A DNA stretch of 64,000 nucleotides from Micromonospora halophytica (GCF_900090245.1 NZ_FMDN01000007.1:62001-126000); one strand, 5' to 3'; shown: positions 34,688-44,058, counted from the stretch's first letter. Notes: generated by a model not told the origin, from the sequence alone. Made by a program: numbers and translations.

Positions 34688-35980
34688 TCAGTCCGACAGG
34701 GGCTGGAACAGCCCGACCAGCTCGACGTGCTGGGTCATCGGGAACAGGTCGTACCCGCGCAGCGCGGCGAGCCGCCAGCCCGCTGTGGTGAAGGTGCGCA
34801 CGTCACGGGCGAAGGCGGCCGGGTCGCAGGCCACGTACGCCACGGCGCGGGGCCCGGCCGCCACCACGTCCCGCACCACCGCCGCGCCCGCGCCGGAGCG
34901 GGGCGGGTCGAGCACCACCAGGTCGACCGGGCCGGTGACCCGGCGGCGGGCCAGCGCGGTCTCCACCCGGGCCGCGACCACCTCCACCCGGGGCAGGTCG
35001 GCCAGGTTCTGCCGGGCGGCGGCCACTGCCTGCGCGGCGGACTCGACCAGGGTGACCCGGGCGTCCGGGCCGACCCGGCCGGCGAGGGCGGCGGCGAACA
35101 GTCCGGCCCCGCCGTAGAGGTCCCAGGCCGACTCGCCCGGACGCGGGTCGAGCAGGTCGAGGACCGCAGCCACCAGGGTATCGGCGGCGGCCGGGTGGAC
35201 CTGCCAGAAGCCGGCGGCGGGCAGCGTCCAGTCCCGGCCGGCGGCGACCTCCCGGACCGTCCGCGACCCGCTGACCGCGGTGGCCACCCCCTCGGTGACG
35301 GTGGCGACGCTGACGTCCCCGCCGGTGGTGGCGACCGTCTCCACCGCCTCGGCGTCCGGCCAGCGTGCGCCGGAGCCGGGGAGCACCGGCAGGTCCTGGA
35401 TGGCCGGGTGGGCGATCAGGCAGCGGTCGATCGGGACGACCTCGTGCGAGCGGTGCTTGAGCAGCCCGGCCCGGCCGGCGGCGTCGACCGCGTACCGGAC
35501 CCGGGAGCGCCAGCCGAGCGGCCCGCCGGGCAGCGCCTCGACGGTCACGCCGAGCGCGTCCACCTCGGCGTCGGTGAGCCGACCGAGGCGGGTGAGCTGC
35601 TCGCGCACCACGTCGGTCTTCCAGGCCAGCTGGGCGGCGGGGGCGACGTGCTGCAGGTCGCAGCCACCGCAGCGGCCCGGCTTCGCGTACGGGCAGGGCG
35701 GTTCGACCCGGTCCGGGGACGCCTCGAGGATCTCGACGGCGTCGGCGCGGGCGAAGCCCTTGTGCAGCTCGGTCACCTCGGCGACCACCCGCTCGCCGGG
35801 CAGCGCGTGCCGGACGAAGACCACCTGGCCGTCGACCCTGGCCACGCAGTGCCCGCCCGGGGCGACCGCGCCGACGGTCAGCTCGACCCGCTCAACCTCC
35901 TCCAGCATCCGCCGCTCCTGCTCGACCGGCACCGGTCCGCCGCTGTGGTCGGGGCGGCCCACGCCGCGTCCGGCGGTCAC
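34688..35980 (-). CDS. TRAM-domain 23S rRNA/tRNA uracil-5-methyltransferase (RlmD/TrmA class)
   Basis: A 430-residue SAM-dependent RNA methyltransferase. A TRAM RNA-binding domain (about 25-85) is followed by an iron-sulfur cysteine set (PPCPYAKPGRCGGCDLQH and DRCLIAHP). The Rossmann domain has ESAWDLYGGAGLFAAALAG, and VLDPPRSGAGAAV precedes the catalytic Cys in YVACDPAAFARD. The exact RNA target (U1939, U747 or tRNA U54) cannot be told. GTG 35980 overlaps the TGA of the APC permease by four bases, which supports this start over the later ATG at MLEEVERVEL. Confidence 0.9.
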   Translation of the reverse strand: MTAGRGVGRPDHSGGPVPVEQERRMLEEVERVELTVGAVAPGGHCVARVDGQVVFVRHALPGERVVAEVTELHKGFARADAVEILEASPDRVEPPCPYAKPGRCGGCDLQHVAPAAQLAWKTDVVREQLTRLGRLTDAEVDALGVTVEALPGGPLGWRSRVRYAVDAAGRAGLLKHRSHEVVPIDRCLIAHPAIQDLPVLPGSGARWPDAEAVETVATTGGDVSVATVTEGVATAVSGSRTVREVAAGRDWTLPAAGFWQVHPAAADTLVAAVLDLLDPRPGESAWDLYGGAGLFAAALAGRVGPDARVTLVESAAQAVAAARQNLADLPRVEVVAARVETALARRRVTGPVDLVVLDPPRSGAGAAVVRDVVAAGPRAVAYVACDPAAFARDVRTFTTAGWRLAALRGYDLFPMTQHVELVGLFQPLSD

Positions 35981-38070
35981 GGGCGGTCCCCGGTGCTCGG
36001 GCCGCGCTCGCCGGGCGGGGCGGAGGTGACCGGCGGGACACTCGGCGGCAGGGTGCTGCGGGGCGCCACCCGGGGACCCCGGGCCGGGGTACGGCTCAGC
36101 GTCTCGTCCAGCCGGTCGAGGTTCTTGGTGGCGGTGGAGGCGAGCTGCCACGGGACGCTGGTGACCATGACGCCGGGCTCGAAGAGCAGTCGTCCCTTGA
36201 GCCGCAGCGCGCTCTGGTTGTGCAACAGGTTCTCCCACCAGTGTCCGACGACGTACTCGGGAATGAAGACGGTGACCACGTCGCGCGGCGACTCGCGCCG
36301 GGTGTTGGCGACGAAGTTGAGGATCGGCCGGGTGATCTCCCGGTACGGCGAGTCGACCACGGTGAGCGGGACCGGCAGCTCGCGCCGCTCCCACTCCTCC
36401 TGGAGCTGGCGGGTGTCCTTGTCGTCGACGTTGACGGTGACCGCGGTCAGCGTGTCCGGCCGGGTGGCCCGGGCGTACGCGATGGCCCGCAGGGTCGGCT
36501 GGTGCAGCTTGCTGACCAGGACGATCGCGTGGTTGCGGGCGGGCAGCACGCCCCGGACCTCGGTCGGCTCCAACTCCTCGGCGACCCGGTCGTAGTGCCG
36601 CCGGATGGCCAGCATCAGCAGGTAGATCACCGCCATCGCGACGATCGCGATCCACGCGCCGAGCAGGAACTTGGTGACCAGCACGACGACCAGCACCGCG
36701 CCGGTCATCGCCATGCCGAACGTGTTGATCGCCCGGGAGCGCTGCATCCGTCGCCGCGCCTCGGGGTTGCGCTCGTTGCGCAGGTGCCGGTTCCAGTGCC
36801 GGATCATGCCGGCCTGGGAGAGCGTGAAGGAGACGAACACCCCGACGATGTAGAGCTGGATGAGCTTGGTGACCTCGGCCTGGAAGCCGACGATCAGCAC
36901 GATCGCGAAGGCGGCGAGGAAGACGATGCCGTTGGAGAAGGCCAGCCGGTCGCCCCGGGTGTGCAGCTGGCGGGGCAGGTAGCGGTCCTGGGCCAGGATC
37001 GAGCCGAGCACCGGGAAACCGTTGAACGCGGTGTTCGCGGCCAGGAAGAGGATCAACGCGGTCACCCCGGCCACCACGAACAGCAGCACCGAGCCGGAGC
37101 CGAAGACGGTCTCGCCGAGCTGGGTGGTGACGGTCTTCTGCACGTACCCCTCGGGGCCGGAGATGATCTGCAGCTTCGGGTTCTCGACGAACTGCAGGTG
37201 GGTCAGCCGGGACAGCCAGATGATGCCGACCAGCATGGTCACCGCGATGGTGCCGAGCAGCAGCAGGGTGGTCGCCGCGTTCCTGCTCTTGGGGGCTCTG
37301 AAGGCGGGCACCCCGTTGGAGATGGCCTCCACCCCGGTGAGCGCCGCGCAGCCGGAGGAGAAGGTGCGCAGCAGCAGGAAGACCAGCGCGAATCCGGTCA
37401 CGCTGTGCTCGGCCTGGATCTCCAGGCCGGCGCTGGGCGCCCGCAGGTCGTGGCCGAGCACGAAGACCCGGATCAGCCCGGTGAGGATCATCGCGCCGAT
37501 CACGATGATGAAGCCGTAGGTGGGGATCGCGAAGGCGGTGCCGGACTCGCGCATGCCGCGCAGGTTCATCGCGGTGAGCAGCACCACCGCGACGACCGCG
37601 ATGAGCACCTTGTGGGTGGCCACGAAGGGCACCACCGAGCCCAGGTTCGCCACCCCGGAGGAGACCGACACCGCGACGGTGAGCACGTAGTCGACGAGCA
37701 GCGCGCTCGCCACCGCCACCCCGGCCCGGGGGCCCAGGTTGACCGTCGCCACCTCGTAGTCGCCGCCGCCGGAGGGGTACGCGTGCACGTTCTGCCGGTA
37801 GCTGGCGACCACGGTGAGCATCACCACGACGACCGCGAGCGCGATCCACGGAGAGAAGAAGTACGCCGACGCCCCCGCGATGGAGAGCGTCAGCAGGATC
37901 TCGTCCGGCGCGTACGCGACGCTGGAGAGGGCGTCGGAGGCGAAGACCGGCAGGGCGATGCGCTTGGGCAGGAGGGTGTGCCGCAGCCGGTCGGACCGGA
38001 ACGGTCGACCGACGAGGAGTCGCTTCAGCAGCGAGGTGGGACTGGCCACAAGCGCTAAGGGTACGACCAT
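35977..38070 (-). CDS. APC-superfamily permease, KimA-like potassium importer
   Basis: A 697-residue protein with about 12 membrane segments (residues 45-510) followed by a 185-residue cytoplasmic C-terminal domain, a layout seen in KimA-type potassium:proton symporters. Landmarks are VFASDALSSVAYAPDEIL and YPSGGGDYEVATVNLG in the first helices and RTFSSGCAALTGVEAISNG. The C-terminus contains a universal-stress-like beta-alpha fold (NHAIVLVSKLHQPTLRAIAY). It lies divergent from two RCK (TrkA-type) genes, which supports K+ transport regulated by nucleotide, though this is inference. It is coupled to the downstream methyltransferase gene. Confidence 0.85.
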   Translation of the reverse strand: MVVPLALVASPTSLLKRLLVGRPFRSDRLRHTLLPKRIALPVFASDALSSVAYAPDEILLTLSIAGASAYFFSPWIALAVVVVMLTVVASYRQNVHAYPSGGGDYEVATVNLGPRAGVAVASALLVDYVLTVAVSVSSGVANLGSVVPFVATHKVLIAVVAVVLLTAMNLRGMRESGTAFAIPTYGFIIVIGAMILTGLIRVFVLGHDLRAPSAGLEIQAEHSVTGFALVFLLLRTFSSGCAALTGVEAISNGVPAFRAPKSRNAATTLLLLGTIAVTMLVGIIWLSRLTHLQFVENPKLQIISGPEGYVQKTVTTQLGETVFGSGSVLLFVVAGVTALILFLAANTAFNGFPVLGSILAQDRYLPRQLHTRGDRLAFSNGIVFLAAFAIVLIVGFQAEVTKLIQLYIVGVFVSFTLSQAGMIRHWNRHLRNERNPEARRRMQRSRAINTFGMAMTGAVLVVVLVTKFLLGAWIAIVAMAVIYLLMLAIRRHYDRVAEELEPTEVRGVLPARNHAIVLVSKLHQPTLRAIAYARATRPDTLTAVTVNVDDKDTRQLQEEWERRELPVPLTVVDSPYREITRPILNFVANTRRESPRDVVTVFIPEYVVGHWWENLLHNQSALRLKGRLLFEPGVMVTSVPWQLASTATKNLDRLDETLSRTPARGPRVAPRSTLPPSVPPVTSAPPGERGPSTGDRP

Positions 38071-38211
38071 CAGGACCGGGGAGTCGGGGGTGCCTGATCA
38101 CGTCCGCCGGGGTCCGCGCGGTACCGTTCGATCCCCCGCCGGGGCGCTGGACGTGGCAGGCTCGCAGTCGACGCCGCCCGCCGTCGACGGGTGGCACCAG
38201 GGAGGGACACC

Positions 38212-38877
38212 GTGCATGTCGTGATCATGGGCTGTGGTCGGGTCGGCTCGACCCTGGCGCACAGCCTGGAGTCCCGGGGGCACTCGGTGGCGGTGATCGA
38301 CCAGGACGCCGACGCGTTCCGCCGCCTGGGCCCCGACTTCGCCGGCATCACCGTGACGGGGGCCGGTTTCGACGGCGAGGTGCTGCGCCAGGCCGGTATC
38401 GAGCGGGCCGACGCCTTCGCCGCGGTTTCCAGCGGCGACAACTCCAACATCATCTCCGCCCGGCTGGCCCGCGAGACCTTCGGTGTCTCCCGGGTGGCGG
38501 CGCGCATCTACGACCAGCGTCGCGCGCAGGTCTACGAGCGGCTGGGCATCCCCACCGTGGCCACCGTGCGGTGGACGGCCGACCGGATGGTGCGGCACCT
38601 GGTCCCCGAGGGCAACGTGGAGATCTTCCGCGACCCGACCAGCACGGTCTCGATCATCGAGGTGCCGGTGCACAAGGACTGGGTGGGGCGGCCGCTGCAC
38701 CAGTTGGAGGCGGCGGCCGGGGCGCGGGTGGCGTACCTCACCCGGTTCGGCATCGGCACGCTGCCCAACGGGTCCACCGTCGTGCAGGAGGGCGACCAGC
38801 TGTACGTGCTGGTCACCGACGACATCGCCGCCTCGGTCACCGCGGTGGCCGCGACGCCGCCCGAAGGAGGGCACTGA
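38212..38877 (+). CDS. RCK-domain potassium uptake regulator (CeoB/TrkA family)
   Basis: A 221-residue cytoplasmic protein with an N-terminal NAD-binding RCK_N domain (VHVVIMGCGRVGSTLAHSLE, acidic D in VAVIDQDADAF) and a C-terminal RCK_C domain (about 135-215). Two such proteins in tandem usually gate a K+ permease; here they are next to the divergent KimA-like APC permease and no TrkH/TrkG gene is in the window. GTG 38212 is preceded by GGAGGGAC. It is separated by three bases from the second RCK gene. Confidence 0.92.
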   Translation: MHVVIMGCGRVGSTLAHSLESRGHSVAVIDQDADAFRRLGPDFAGITVTGAGFDGEVLRQAGIERADAFAAVSSGDNSNIISARLARETFGVSRVAARIYDQRRAQVYERLGIPTVATVRWTADRMVRHLVPEGNVEIFRDPTSTVSIIEVPVHKDWVGRPLHQLEAAAGARVAYLTRFGIGTLPNGSTVVQEGDQLYVLVTDDIAASVTAVAATPPEGGH

Positions 38878-38880
38878 GCC

Positions 38881-39570
38881 ATGCGGATCGCCATCGCCGG
38901 CGCCGGCAACGTGGGCCGCTCGATCGCGCAGGAGCTGATCGACAACGGCCACCAGGTGATGCTGATCGAGCGCCAGCCCCGGATGCTCCGCCCCGACCGG
39001 GTGCCGGCCGCCGACTGGGTGCTGGCCGACGCCTGCGAACTGGCCAGCCTGGAGGAGGCCAACGTCGCCGGCTGCGACGTGGTGGTCGCGGCCACCGGCG
39101 ACGACAAGGTCAACCTGGTGGTGTCGTTGCTGGCCAAGACCGAGTTCGCGGTGCCCCGGGTGGTCGCCCGGGTCAACCGCGCCGAGAACGAGTGGCTCTT
39201 CACCGAGCAGTGGGGCGTCGACGTGGCGGTGAGCAAGCCGCGGGTGATGGCGGCCCTGGTCGAGGAGGCGGTCACCGTCGGCGACCTGGTCCGGCTGATG
39301 ACCTTCCGACAGGGCGAGGCGAACCTCGTCGAGATCACCCTGCCGCCGACCGCCCCCTACGTCGGGCAGCCGATCCACGCGGTGCCGATCCCCCGGGACG
39401 CGGCCCTGGTGGCGATCCTGCGCGGCAAGCGGGTGCTGGTGCCCAGCCCGGACGACCCGATCGAGGCCGGCGACGAGTTGATCTTCGTGTGCACCGCCGA
39501 GGTGGAGGACGACGTCCGCACGGTCATCCTCGGGCCGGACAGCGTCGAGCGGACCCGCAACAACCGTTGA
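38881..39570 (+). CDS. RCK-domain potassium uptake regulator (CeoC/TrkA family)
   Basis: A 229-residue RCK protein paralogous to its upstream neighbour. It has MRIAIAGAGNVGRSIAQELI at the start and Glu in VMLIERQPRML that would bind the ribose, followed by a C-terminal RCK_C domain (LVEITLPPTAPYVGQPI). The ATG comes three bases after the preceding stop (GAGCCATG). It probably forms a hetero-oligomeric ring with the first RCK protein that responds to NAD(H) or ATP/ADP and controls the adjacent permease. Confidence 0.92.
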   Translation: MRIAIAGAGNVGRSIAQELIDNGHQVMLIERQPRMLRPDRVPAADWVLADACELASLEEANVAGCDVVVAATGDDKVNLVVSLLAKTEFAVPRVVARVNRAENEWLFTEQWGVDVAVSKPRVMAALVEEAVTVGDLVRLMTFRQGEANLVEITLPPTAPYVGQPIHAVPIPRDAALVAILRGKRVLVPSPDDPIEAGDELIFVCTAEVEDDVRTVILGPDSVERTRNNR

Positions 39571-39599
39571 GCCCGCCCGCCGGTGGACGTCCCGCCGGC

Positions 39600-40283
39600 T
39601 CAGGCGCCGGGCAGTGGCTGCGGCGTGCTCTGCCGGGTCACCCGGCGAACCGTCCACACCGTGATCAGCAGCAACAGCGCGTACGGCGGGTAACCCAGCG
39701 CCAGCCGGGCCACACCCAGCGCGGTGTCCTGGTGGGCCAGGTAGAGCCCGGCCTGCACGCCCACCTTGGCCAGCCAGACCACGCCCCAGAGCACGGTGAG
39801 CCGGGTGAAGGTACGGACCAGCAGCGGGTCGTCGCGCCACTCGGAGCGCCCCTTGGCGACCAGCACCGACCAGATCCAGCCGACGATCGGCTGCCGGATC
39901 GCCGCCGAGACCAGCAGCGCCACCCCGTACGCGATGCCGTAGAGGATGCCGGGGAGGTAGAAGTCCCGCTCGTCGCCGGTGCGCCAGGCGATACCCGCGC
40001 CGACGGCGATGCCGAAGAGCCCGTTGACCGCGTGCCGGATCGGGCGGCGCTGGACCAGCCGGACGACGGCGATCGCCACCGCCACCGCCACCGAGGCGAT
40101 CACCGCCGGGCGCAGCTCACCGATGATGTTGGCCAGCACGAAGACGACCACGGGGATGCTCGACTCGACCAGCCCTCGCCAGCCGCCGAGTTGGTCGGCC
40201 ATCTGCTCGGCGATGCTGGGCAGCCGCTCGTCGTCCATCGCGTCGGTGCGCGGCTCGGCGCCGGGGTGCTGTCCGGTCGTCAC
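39600..40283 (-). CDS. DUF3159 membrane protein
   Basis: A 227-residue membrane protein with about five to six hydrophobic segments, recognised as DUF3159 from SIAEQMADQLGGWRGLVESS followed by IPVVVFVLANIIGEL and RRPIRHAVNGLFG. Function is unknown; the family is confined to actinobacteria. GTG 40283 overlaps the TGA of the OB-fold gene by four bases. The convergent RCK gene ends 29 bases away. Confidence 0.88.
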   Translation of the reverse strand: MTTGQHPGAEPRTDAMDDERLPSIAEQMADQLGGWRGLVESSIPVVVFVLANIIGELRPAVIASVAVAVAIAVVRLVQRRPIRHAVNGLFGIAVGAGIAWRTGDERDFYLPGILYGIAYGVALLVSAAIRQPIVGWIWSVLVAKGRSEWRDDPLLVRTFTRLTVLWGVVWLAKVGVQAGLYLAHQDTALGVARLALGYPPYALLLLITVWTVRRVTRQSTPQPLPGA

Positions 40284-40660
40284 TTCGGCGACTCCAGCTC
40301 GTAGTACGGGTTGTAGATGACCTTGCGGTCGTCGCGGACGGCCATCCGGCCCCGGGCGGTCAGGTGCCGGCCGGGCTCGATGCCGGCGATGTGCCGCCGC
40401 CCCAACCAGACCAGGGTCACCACGTCGCTGCCGTCGTAGAGGTCCGCCTCCAGCGTCGGCAGGTTGGTTCGGGGGGTGTAGACCACGGTGCGCAGCCGCC
40501 CGGCGACCGACACCACCTCACCCCGGCAGCACTGCCGGGCCGGCGTGCCGCCGGACTCGGCGCTCTCCCGCTGGAGTTCCTGCGCCTCGATCTCGGCCTC
40601 GCTCGCGGTGAGCCGGCGCAGGATCCGCCGCAGCGACCCTCGGCCCTCGTCGGTCGACAT
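40280..40660 (-). CDS. OB-fold nucleic-acid-binding domain protein
   Basis: A 126-residue protein with a helical N-terminus (LRRILRRLTASEAEIEAQEL) and an OB-fold (about residues 45-125, CRGEVVSVAGRLRTVVYTP then EADLYDGSDVVTLVWLGRR). This type is common between DUF3159 and DUF3710 genes in actinomycetes. Binding to RNA or DNA is plausible but unproved. ATG 40660 has GGAGG very close (about three bases). It is coupled to the DUF3159 gene. Confidence 0.85.
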   Translation of the reverse strand: MSTDEGRGSLRRILRRLTASEAEIEAQELQRESAESGGTPARQCCRGEVVSVAGRLRTVVYTPRTNLPTLEADLYDGSDVVTLVWLGRRHIAGIEPGRHLTARGRMAVRDDRKVIYNPYYELESPK

Positions 40661-40765
40661 GACCTCCGCGTCACCCTCTCCACGCCGGCCGGGACACCCG
40701 GCACTGGTCCGGCCCCGGATGCCGGGACCATCCCGCCAGCGTACGCCGGTCCGGCCCGCACGCGA

Positions 40766-40804
40766 CCGGGCCCGGCGCCGTCATGTGGACGACGCCGGGC
40801 CCGG
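40766..40804 (-). terminator. Terminator of the dut-DUF3710 operon
   Basis: CCGGGCCCGGCG at 40766-40777 and CGCCGGGCCCGG at 40793-40804 are perfect 12-bp arms with a 15-base loop, just beyond the DUF3710 stop. Confidence 0.75.
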
Positions 40805-40822
40805 TGCCGATCGTGCGGGTCG

Positions 40823-41503
40823 TCAGGCCTCGCGCGGCGCGGGCGCCGGTGCGCCACCTGCGGCGGCCTGCTCCTGCTCCTGCTCGGCGACCTCGCGGGG
40901 CAGCCGCAGCGGCAGCGGCTCGCGCACCGGCTTCGCCTCCTGCCCGCGGTCGACCACCAGGCCGTCCAGGCACACCGCGAGCGGACCGGCCGCGGCCGGG
41001 TCGGTGGCGGCCGCGCCCTGGTAGACACCGCGGACCATCCAGCGCGGCCCGTCCACGCCGACGAAGCGCAGGTCGGTGAGGCCGTCCGGGGTACGCACCC
41101 GGGCGTGCAGCTCGGGGCCGTACTCGCCCTGGACCTCCTGGGCGGCGGCGCCGTCGGCGAAGAGCGACTGGCGGATCTCCTCGCGCACCTCGTCCCAGAT
41201 GCCGTCCGACCGCGGCGCGGCGAAGACCCCGAGCTGGAGCGCGTTCTCCCCGTGCACCAGCACGACCTGCTGGATCACGCCCTGCGGGTCGGCCTGCACC
41301 CGCACCTCGACACCCGGCACCGCCGGGATGTGCAGGCTGCCCAGGTCGAGCCGCTGCACGTCGTCCGGCGCCTCCGAGATGTCGTAGGGACCGCGCGACG
41401 TGTTCGTCGCCGTCCCCTCGGCGTCGTACGAGTCGGGGACCTCGACGGCCCGCTCGTCACGGGCGCGCCGCCCGGCATCGGCCCGCTTCCGGCTGAAGAT
41501 CAC
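40823..41503 (-). CDS. DUF3710 family protein
   Basis: A 226-residue cytoplasmic protein recognised as DUF3710 by GPYDISEAPDDVQRLDLGSL followed by HIPAVPGVEVRV, ALQLGVFAAPRSDGIWDEVR and FVGVDGPRWMVRGVYQG. The C-terminal 40 residues are Gln/Glu/Ala/Pro-rich. Function unknown. GTG 41503 has GGAGG nine bases upstream. It follows dut by 25 bases in the same operon. Confidence 0.9.
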   Translation of the reverse strand: MIFSRKRADAGRRARDERAVEVPDSYDAEGTATNTSRGPYDISEAPDDVQRLDLGSLHIPAVPGVEVRVQADPQGVIQQVVLVHGENALQLGVFAAPRSDGIWDEVREEIRQSLFADGAAAQEVQGEYGPELHARVRTPDGLTDLRFVGVDGPRWMVRGVYQGAAATDPAAAGPLAVCLDGLVVDRGQEAKPVREPLPLRLPREVAEQEQEQAAAGGAPAPAPREA

Positions 41504-41528
41504 TTCGCCCACCCTCCGCTGTTCGCAC

Positions 41529-42062
41529 TCACCCTGCCACCTCTTCCGTCCGTCCGCCCGCCCGGCCGGCGAGTTCCGGCCGTCCGGCCGGGCCTCCGGG
41601 TGGCGGCACCAGACCGGCGTGCCCGCCGGTCGAGCCGTGCCCACCGGCGCCACGCCGGGATCCGGGCAGCTCGGCGACCGGCTGGAAATCGACCCGCTCC
41701 ACCCGCTGCACAACGAGCTGCGCGATGCGATCGCCACGGGAGATCTTCGCCGGTGTGACCCGATCATGATTGATCAGGTTGACCAGGATCTCACCCCGGT
41801 AGCCGGCGTCGACCGTACCGGGCGCGTTCAGCACCGTCACACCGAGTCTGGCGGCCAGGCCGGAGCGCGGGTGGACCAGGCCGACGTATCCCTCCGGCAG
41901 CGCCAGCGCCACCCCGGTGGGGACCAGGGCCCGGCCGCCGGGAGGAAGCTCGACGTCCGCGGCGGCCACCAGGTCGGCGCCGGCGTCGCCGGGATGGGCG
42001 TACGCGGGCAGTGGCAGCTCCGGGTCGAGCTGCCGTACGGGCACGGGCACGACGTGGGTCAC
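41529..42062 (-). CDS. dut: dUTP diphosphatase
   Basis: A 177-residue trimeric dUTPase that hydrolyses dUTP to dUMP and pyrophosphate, keeping uracil out of DNA and feeding dTMP synthesis. All five motifs are visible: PGDAGADL (1), [17 protein letters not shown] (2-3 region), [29 protein letters not shown] (4) and the C-terminal [12 protein letters not shown] (5). About 30 extra Pro/Gly-rich residues follow motif 5. The GTG start lies at 42062, 84 bases from the divergent DUF3093 start. Confidence 0.95.
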   Translation of the reverse strand: MTHVVPVPVRQLDPELPLPAYAHPGDAGADLVAAADVELPPGGRALVPTGVALALPEGYVGLVHPRSGLAARLGVTVLNAPGTVDAGYRGEILVNLINHDRVTPAKISRGDRIAQLVVQRVERVDFQPVAELPGSRRGAGGHGSTGGHAGLVPPPGGPAGRPELAGRAGGRTEEVAG

Positions 42063-42133
42063 GGTTCCCCTCTTCCGTCCGTTTCGCGGGGTGACCCTGC
42101 CATCCTGCCGGGTCGGACGGCCGTCGTGCGCCG

Positions 42134-42139
42134 TACCCT
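42134..42139 (+). promoter_or_regulatory. -10 element (TACCCT), leaderless
   Basis: TACCCT ends seven bases before the GTG at 42147. Confidence 0.45.
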
Positions 42140-42146
42140 GGCAGGA

Positions 42147-42647
42147 GTGAGCCTGTCGTCTTCTGCGTCGTCACCGGCGCCGCGCACCGCGGCGGCCGGG
42201 GAGCACTCCGAGCGGCTCGGGCTGCCGTGGTGGTTCTGGCTGGCCGGCCTGGCCCTGGCCACGCTGCTCGCGGTCGAGGTGTGGATGGGCGCGTCCGGTG
42301 TCCGGGCCTGGCTGCCCTTCGTGCTGCTGCCCCCGGCGACCGCGGCGGGGCTGTGGTGGCTGGGCCGGGTGCGGGTCGAGGTGCGCGACGGGGAGCTGCG
42401 GGTCGACGACGCCCGCCTGCCGGTGCGGTACGTGGCCGACGCGATCCCGTTGGACGCGGCCGGTCGGCGTGAGGTGCTGGGCGTCGGGTCCGACCCGCTC
42501 GCCTTCGTGGTGCAGCGGCCCTGGGTCGCCGGCGCGGTGCAGGTGGTCCTGGACGACCCGGCGGATCCGACCCCGTTCTGGGTGGTGAGCACCCGGCAGC
42601 CGGTCGAGCTGGCCGGGGCGATCCTGGCCGCCCGGGACGCCGGCTGA
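42147..42647 (+). CDS. DUF3093 membrane protein
   Basis: A 166-residue protein with two adjacent membrane segments (about 27-45 and 51-67, [19 protein letters not shown]) and a cytoplasmic PH-like beta domain ([20 protein letters not shown] to the C-terminal [17 protein letters not shown]). This is the DUF3093 layout, regularly divergent from dut in actinomycetes. Function unknown. The GTG start has GCAGGAG directly before it and a TACCCT box seven bases upstream. Confidence 0.88.
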   Translation: MSLSSSASSPAPRTAAAGEHSERLGLPWWFWLAGLALATLLAVEVWMGASGVRAWLPFVLLPPATAAGLWWLGRVRVEVRDGELRVDDARLPVRYVADAIPLDAAGRREVLGVGSDPLAFVVQRPWVAGAVQVVLDDPADPTPFWVVSTRQPVELAGAILAARDAG

Positions 42648-42651
42648 GCCG

Positions 42652-43626
42652 TCAGGGCAGCGCGGGCCGTCCGCCGGGCAGCGCCCGGCGCTGCTTGCGC
42701 AGGTCGGTGCGGAGCTGGTCGCCCAGCGTCCGGGTGGCCCGCCGGTTGAGATAGCTGGCGACCGCGGCGCCGGTGAGGAACGGACCGAGCGTGGTCAGGT
42801 TTCGCCCGAACCGCTTGAGCAGGGTGTCCCGCAGCTCCCTGCGGGCGGCGGTGCCGAGGACGGCGCCGACCCCCACCCCGGGCATCATCGGGTTGATGCC
42901 CCGCTGGCCGGCCCAGGACTGCATCAGGGCGACCGTCCGTGGGGTGCCGCCGGTGGGCAGCGGCGCGCCGTACACCTCGTGCAGCTCACCGACCAGCTTC
43001 AGCTCGACGGCCACCACCGCGACCGTCTCGGCGGCCAGCAGCACGGGGGCGGAGAGCAGGGTCGGGGTGACCGCCCACTCGACCGCGGCGACTCCCCCGC
43101 CGGCCGCGCCGACCCCGGCGGTGGCCCGGGCCGCGTTGCGGACCAGCCGCTGGGCGAGGGCCTCGTCGTCCAGTCCGGGGAAGTGGGCGCGCAGCGTCGC
43201 CAGGTCCCGGACCGGTACGTGCGGCGCGACGTCGGCGATCGTGTCGGTCATCCAGCGCAGCGCGGCCTTCGGTTTGAACAGGTCGGACAGTCCGCGCGAG
43301 CGGGCCTGCCCGACCAGCCGGGTGAGCAGTTGGCGTCGGCGGGCCAGCTCGACGTCGTCGGCGGTCAGCGCCGCGACCGTCGCACCCAGCTCGTCGCCGG
43401 CCCGGTCCGCCCCGCCGTCGGCCCGGTCCGCCCCCGCGCCGTCGGGCCGGTCCCCGACGGCGTCGGAGGTCGCACCCGCGTCCCGGCGGGTGGTGTCCGG
43501 CCGTCCGGTGTGGGACGTGACCGCGTCGTCCGGCCGGACGGCACCCGGGTTCCCGCCGGGGCCGTCCGGCCGTGCGTCGCCGTCGGCGGAGCCGTCCATG
43601 CCGGACCGACCCGTCCGCTCACTCAT
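42652..43626 (-). CDS. Conserved actinobacterial protein of unknown function
   Basis: A 324-residue protein. The first 85 residues are a low-complexity Asp/Gly/Arg/Thr region, probably disordered. The conserved part starts at TADDVELARRRQLLTRLVGQ and has FKPKAALRWMTDTIADVAPH and a hydrophobic Gly/Ala-rich centre (ATAGVGAAGGGVAAVEWAV and PVLLAAETVAVVAVELKLVG) that may enter the membrane. I do not recognise a named family. It ends four bases from the convergent DUF3093 stop. Confidence 0.75.
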   Translation of the reverse strand: MSERTGRSGMDGSADGDARPDGPGGNPGAVRPDDAVTSHTGRPDTTRRDAGATSDAVGDRPDGAGADRADGGADRAGDELGATVAALTADDVELARRRQLLTRLVGQARSRGLSDLFKPKAALRWMTDTIADVAPHVPVRDLATLRAHFPGLDDEALAQRLVRNAARATAGVGAAGGGVAAVEWAVTPTLLSAPVLLAAETVAVVAVELKLVGELHEVYGAPLPTGGTPRTVALMQSWAGQRGINPMMPGVGVGAVLGTAARRELRDTLLKRFGRNLTTLGPFLTGAAVASYLNRRATRTLGDQLRTDLRKQRRALPGGRPALP

Positions 43627-43761
43627 CCGCCCGGCCTCCCGAAGCTCCGCGGGCGTGCTGCCCGCCCGTCACGAGTCAAGCAGCTCCCCGCCGCCGGCGC
43701 ACGGCAGCTCGGACAGCGGCGGCCCCGTCGAGGAGGCCGCCGCCGGTGTACGGAGTCGGGG

Positions 43762-44058
43762 TCAGACGCACTCGCGGCAGATCAGGTCGCCGTTGCGCTC
43801 GACCGCCAGTTGGCTGCGGTGGTGGACCAGGAAGCAACGGCCGCAACGAAACTCGTCCTCCTGCATCGGCAGGACCTTGACGGTCAGCTCCTCGTCGGCG
43901 AGGTCGGCGCCGGGCAGCTCGAAGCTCTCGGCCACCTCGGCCTCGTCGACGTCCACGGCGCCCGACTGTGAGTCGACCCGCCGGGCCTTGAGCTCTTCCA
44001 GGCTGTCCTCGCCGAGGTCGACCTCGTCGCGACGCGGGGCGTCGTAGTCGGTGGCCAT
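43762..44058 (-). CDS. DUF4193 zinc-ribbon protein
   Basis: A 98-residue acidic protein with the DUF4193 start MATDYDAPRRDEVDLGEDSL and a C-terminal zinc ribbon of two CxxC pairs (FRCGRCFLVHH and LICRECV). It is near-universal in actinobacteria and its role is unknown; a link to transcription or the cell envelope has been guessed from conservation only. The ATG at 44058 has a GGGAGAG ribosome-binding site. Confidence 0.93.
   Translation of the reverse strand: MATDYDAPRRDEVDLGEDSLEELKARRVDSQSGAVDVDEAEVAESFELPGADLADEELTVKVLPMQEDEFRCGRCFLVHHRSQLAVERNGDLICRECV

Noticed and set aside
38071..38211. c-di-AMP (ydaO-type) riboswitch upstream of the K+ genes
   Set aside because: The 141-base spacer shows no long conserved structured leader, and none of the hallmark elements could be recognised.
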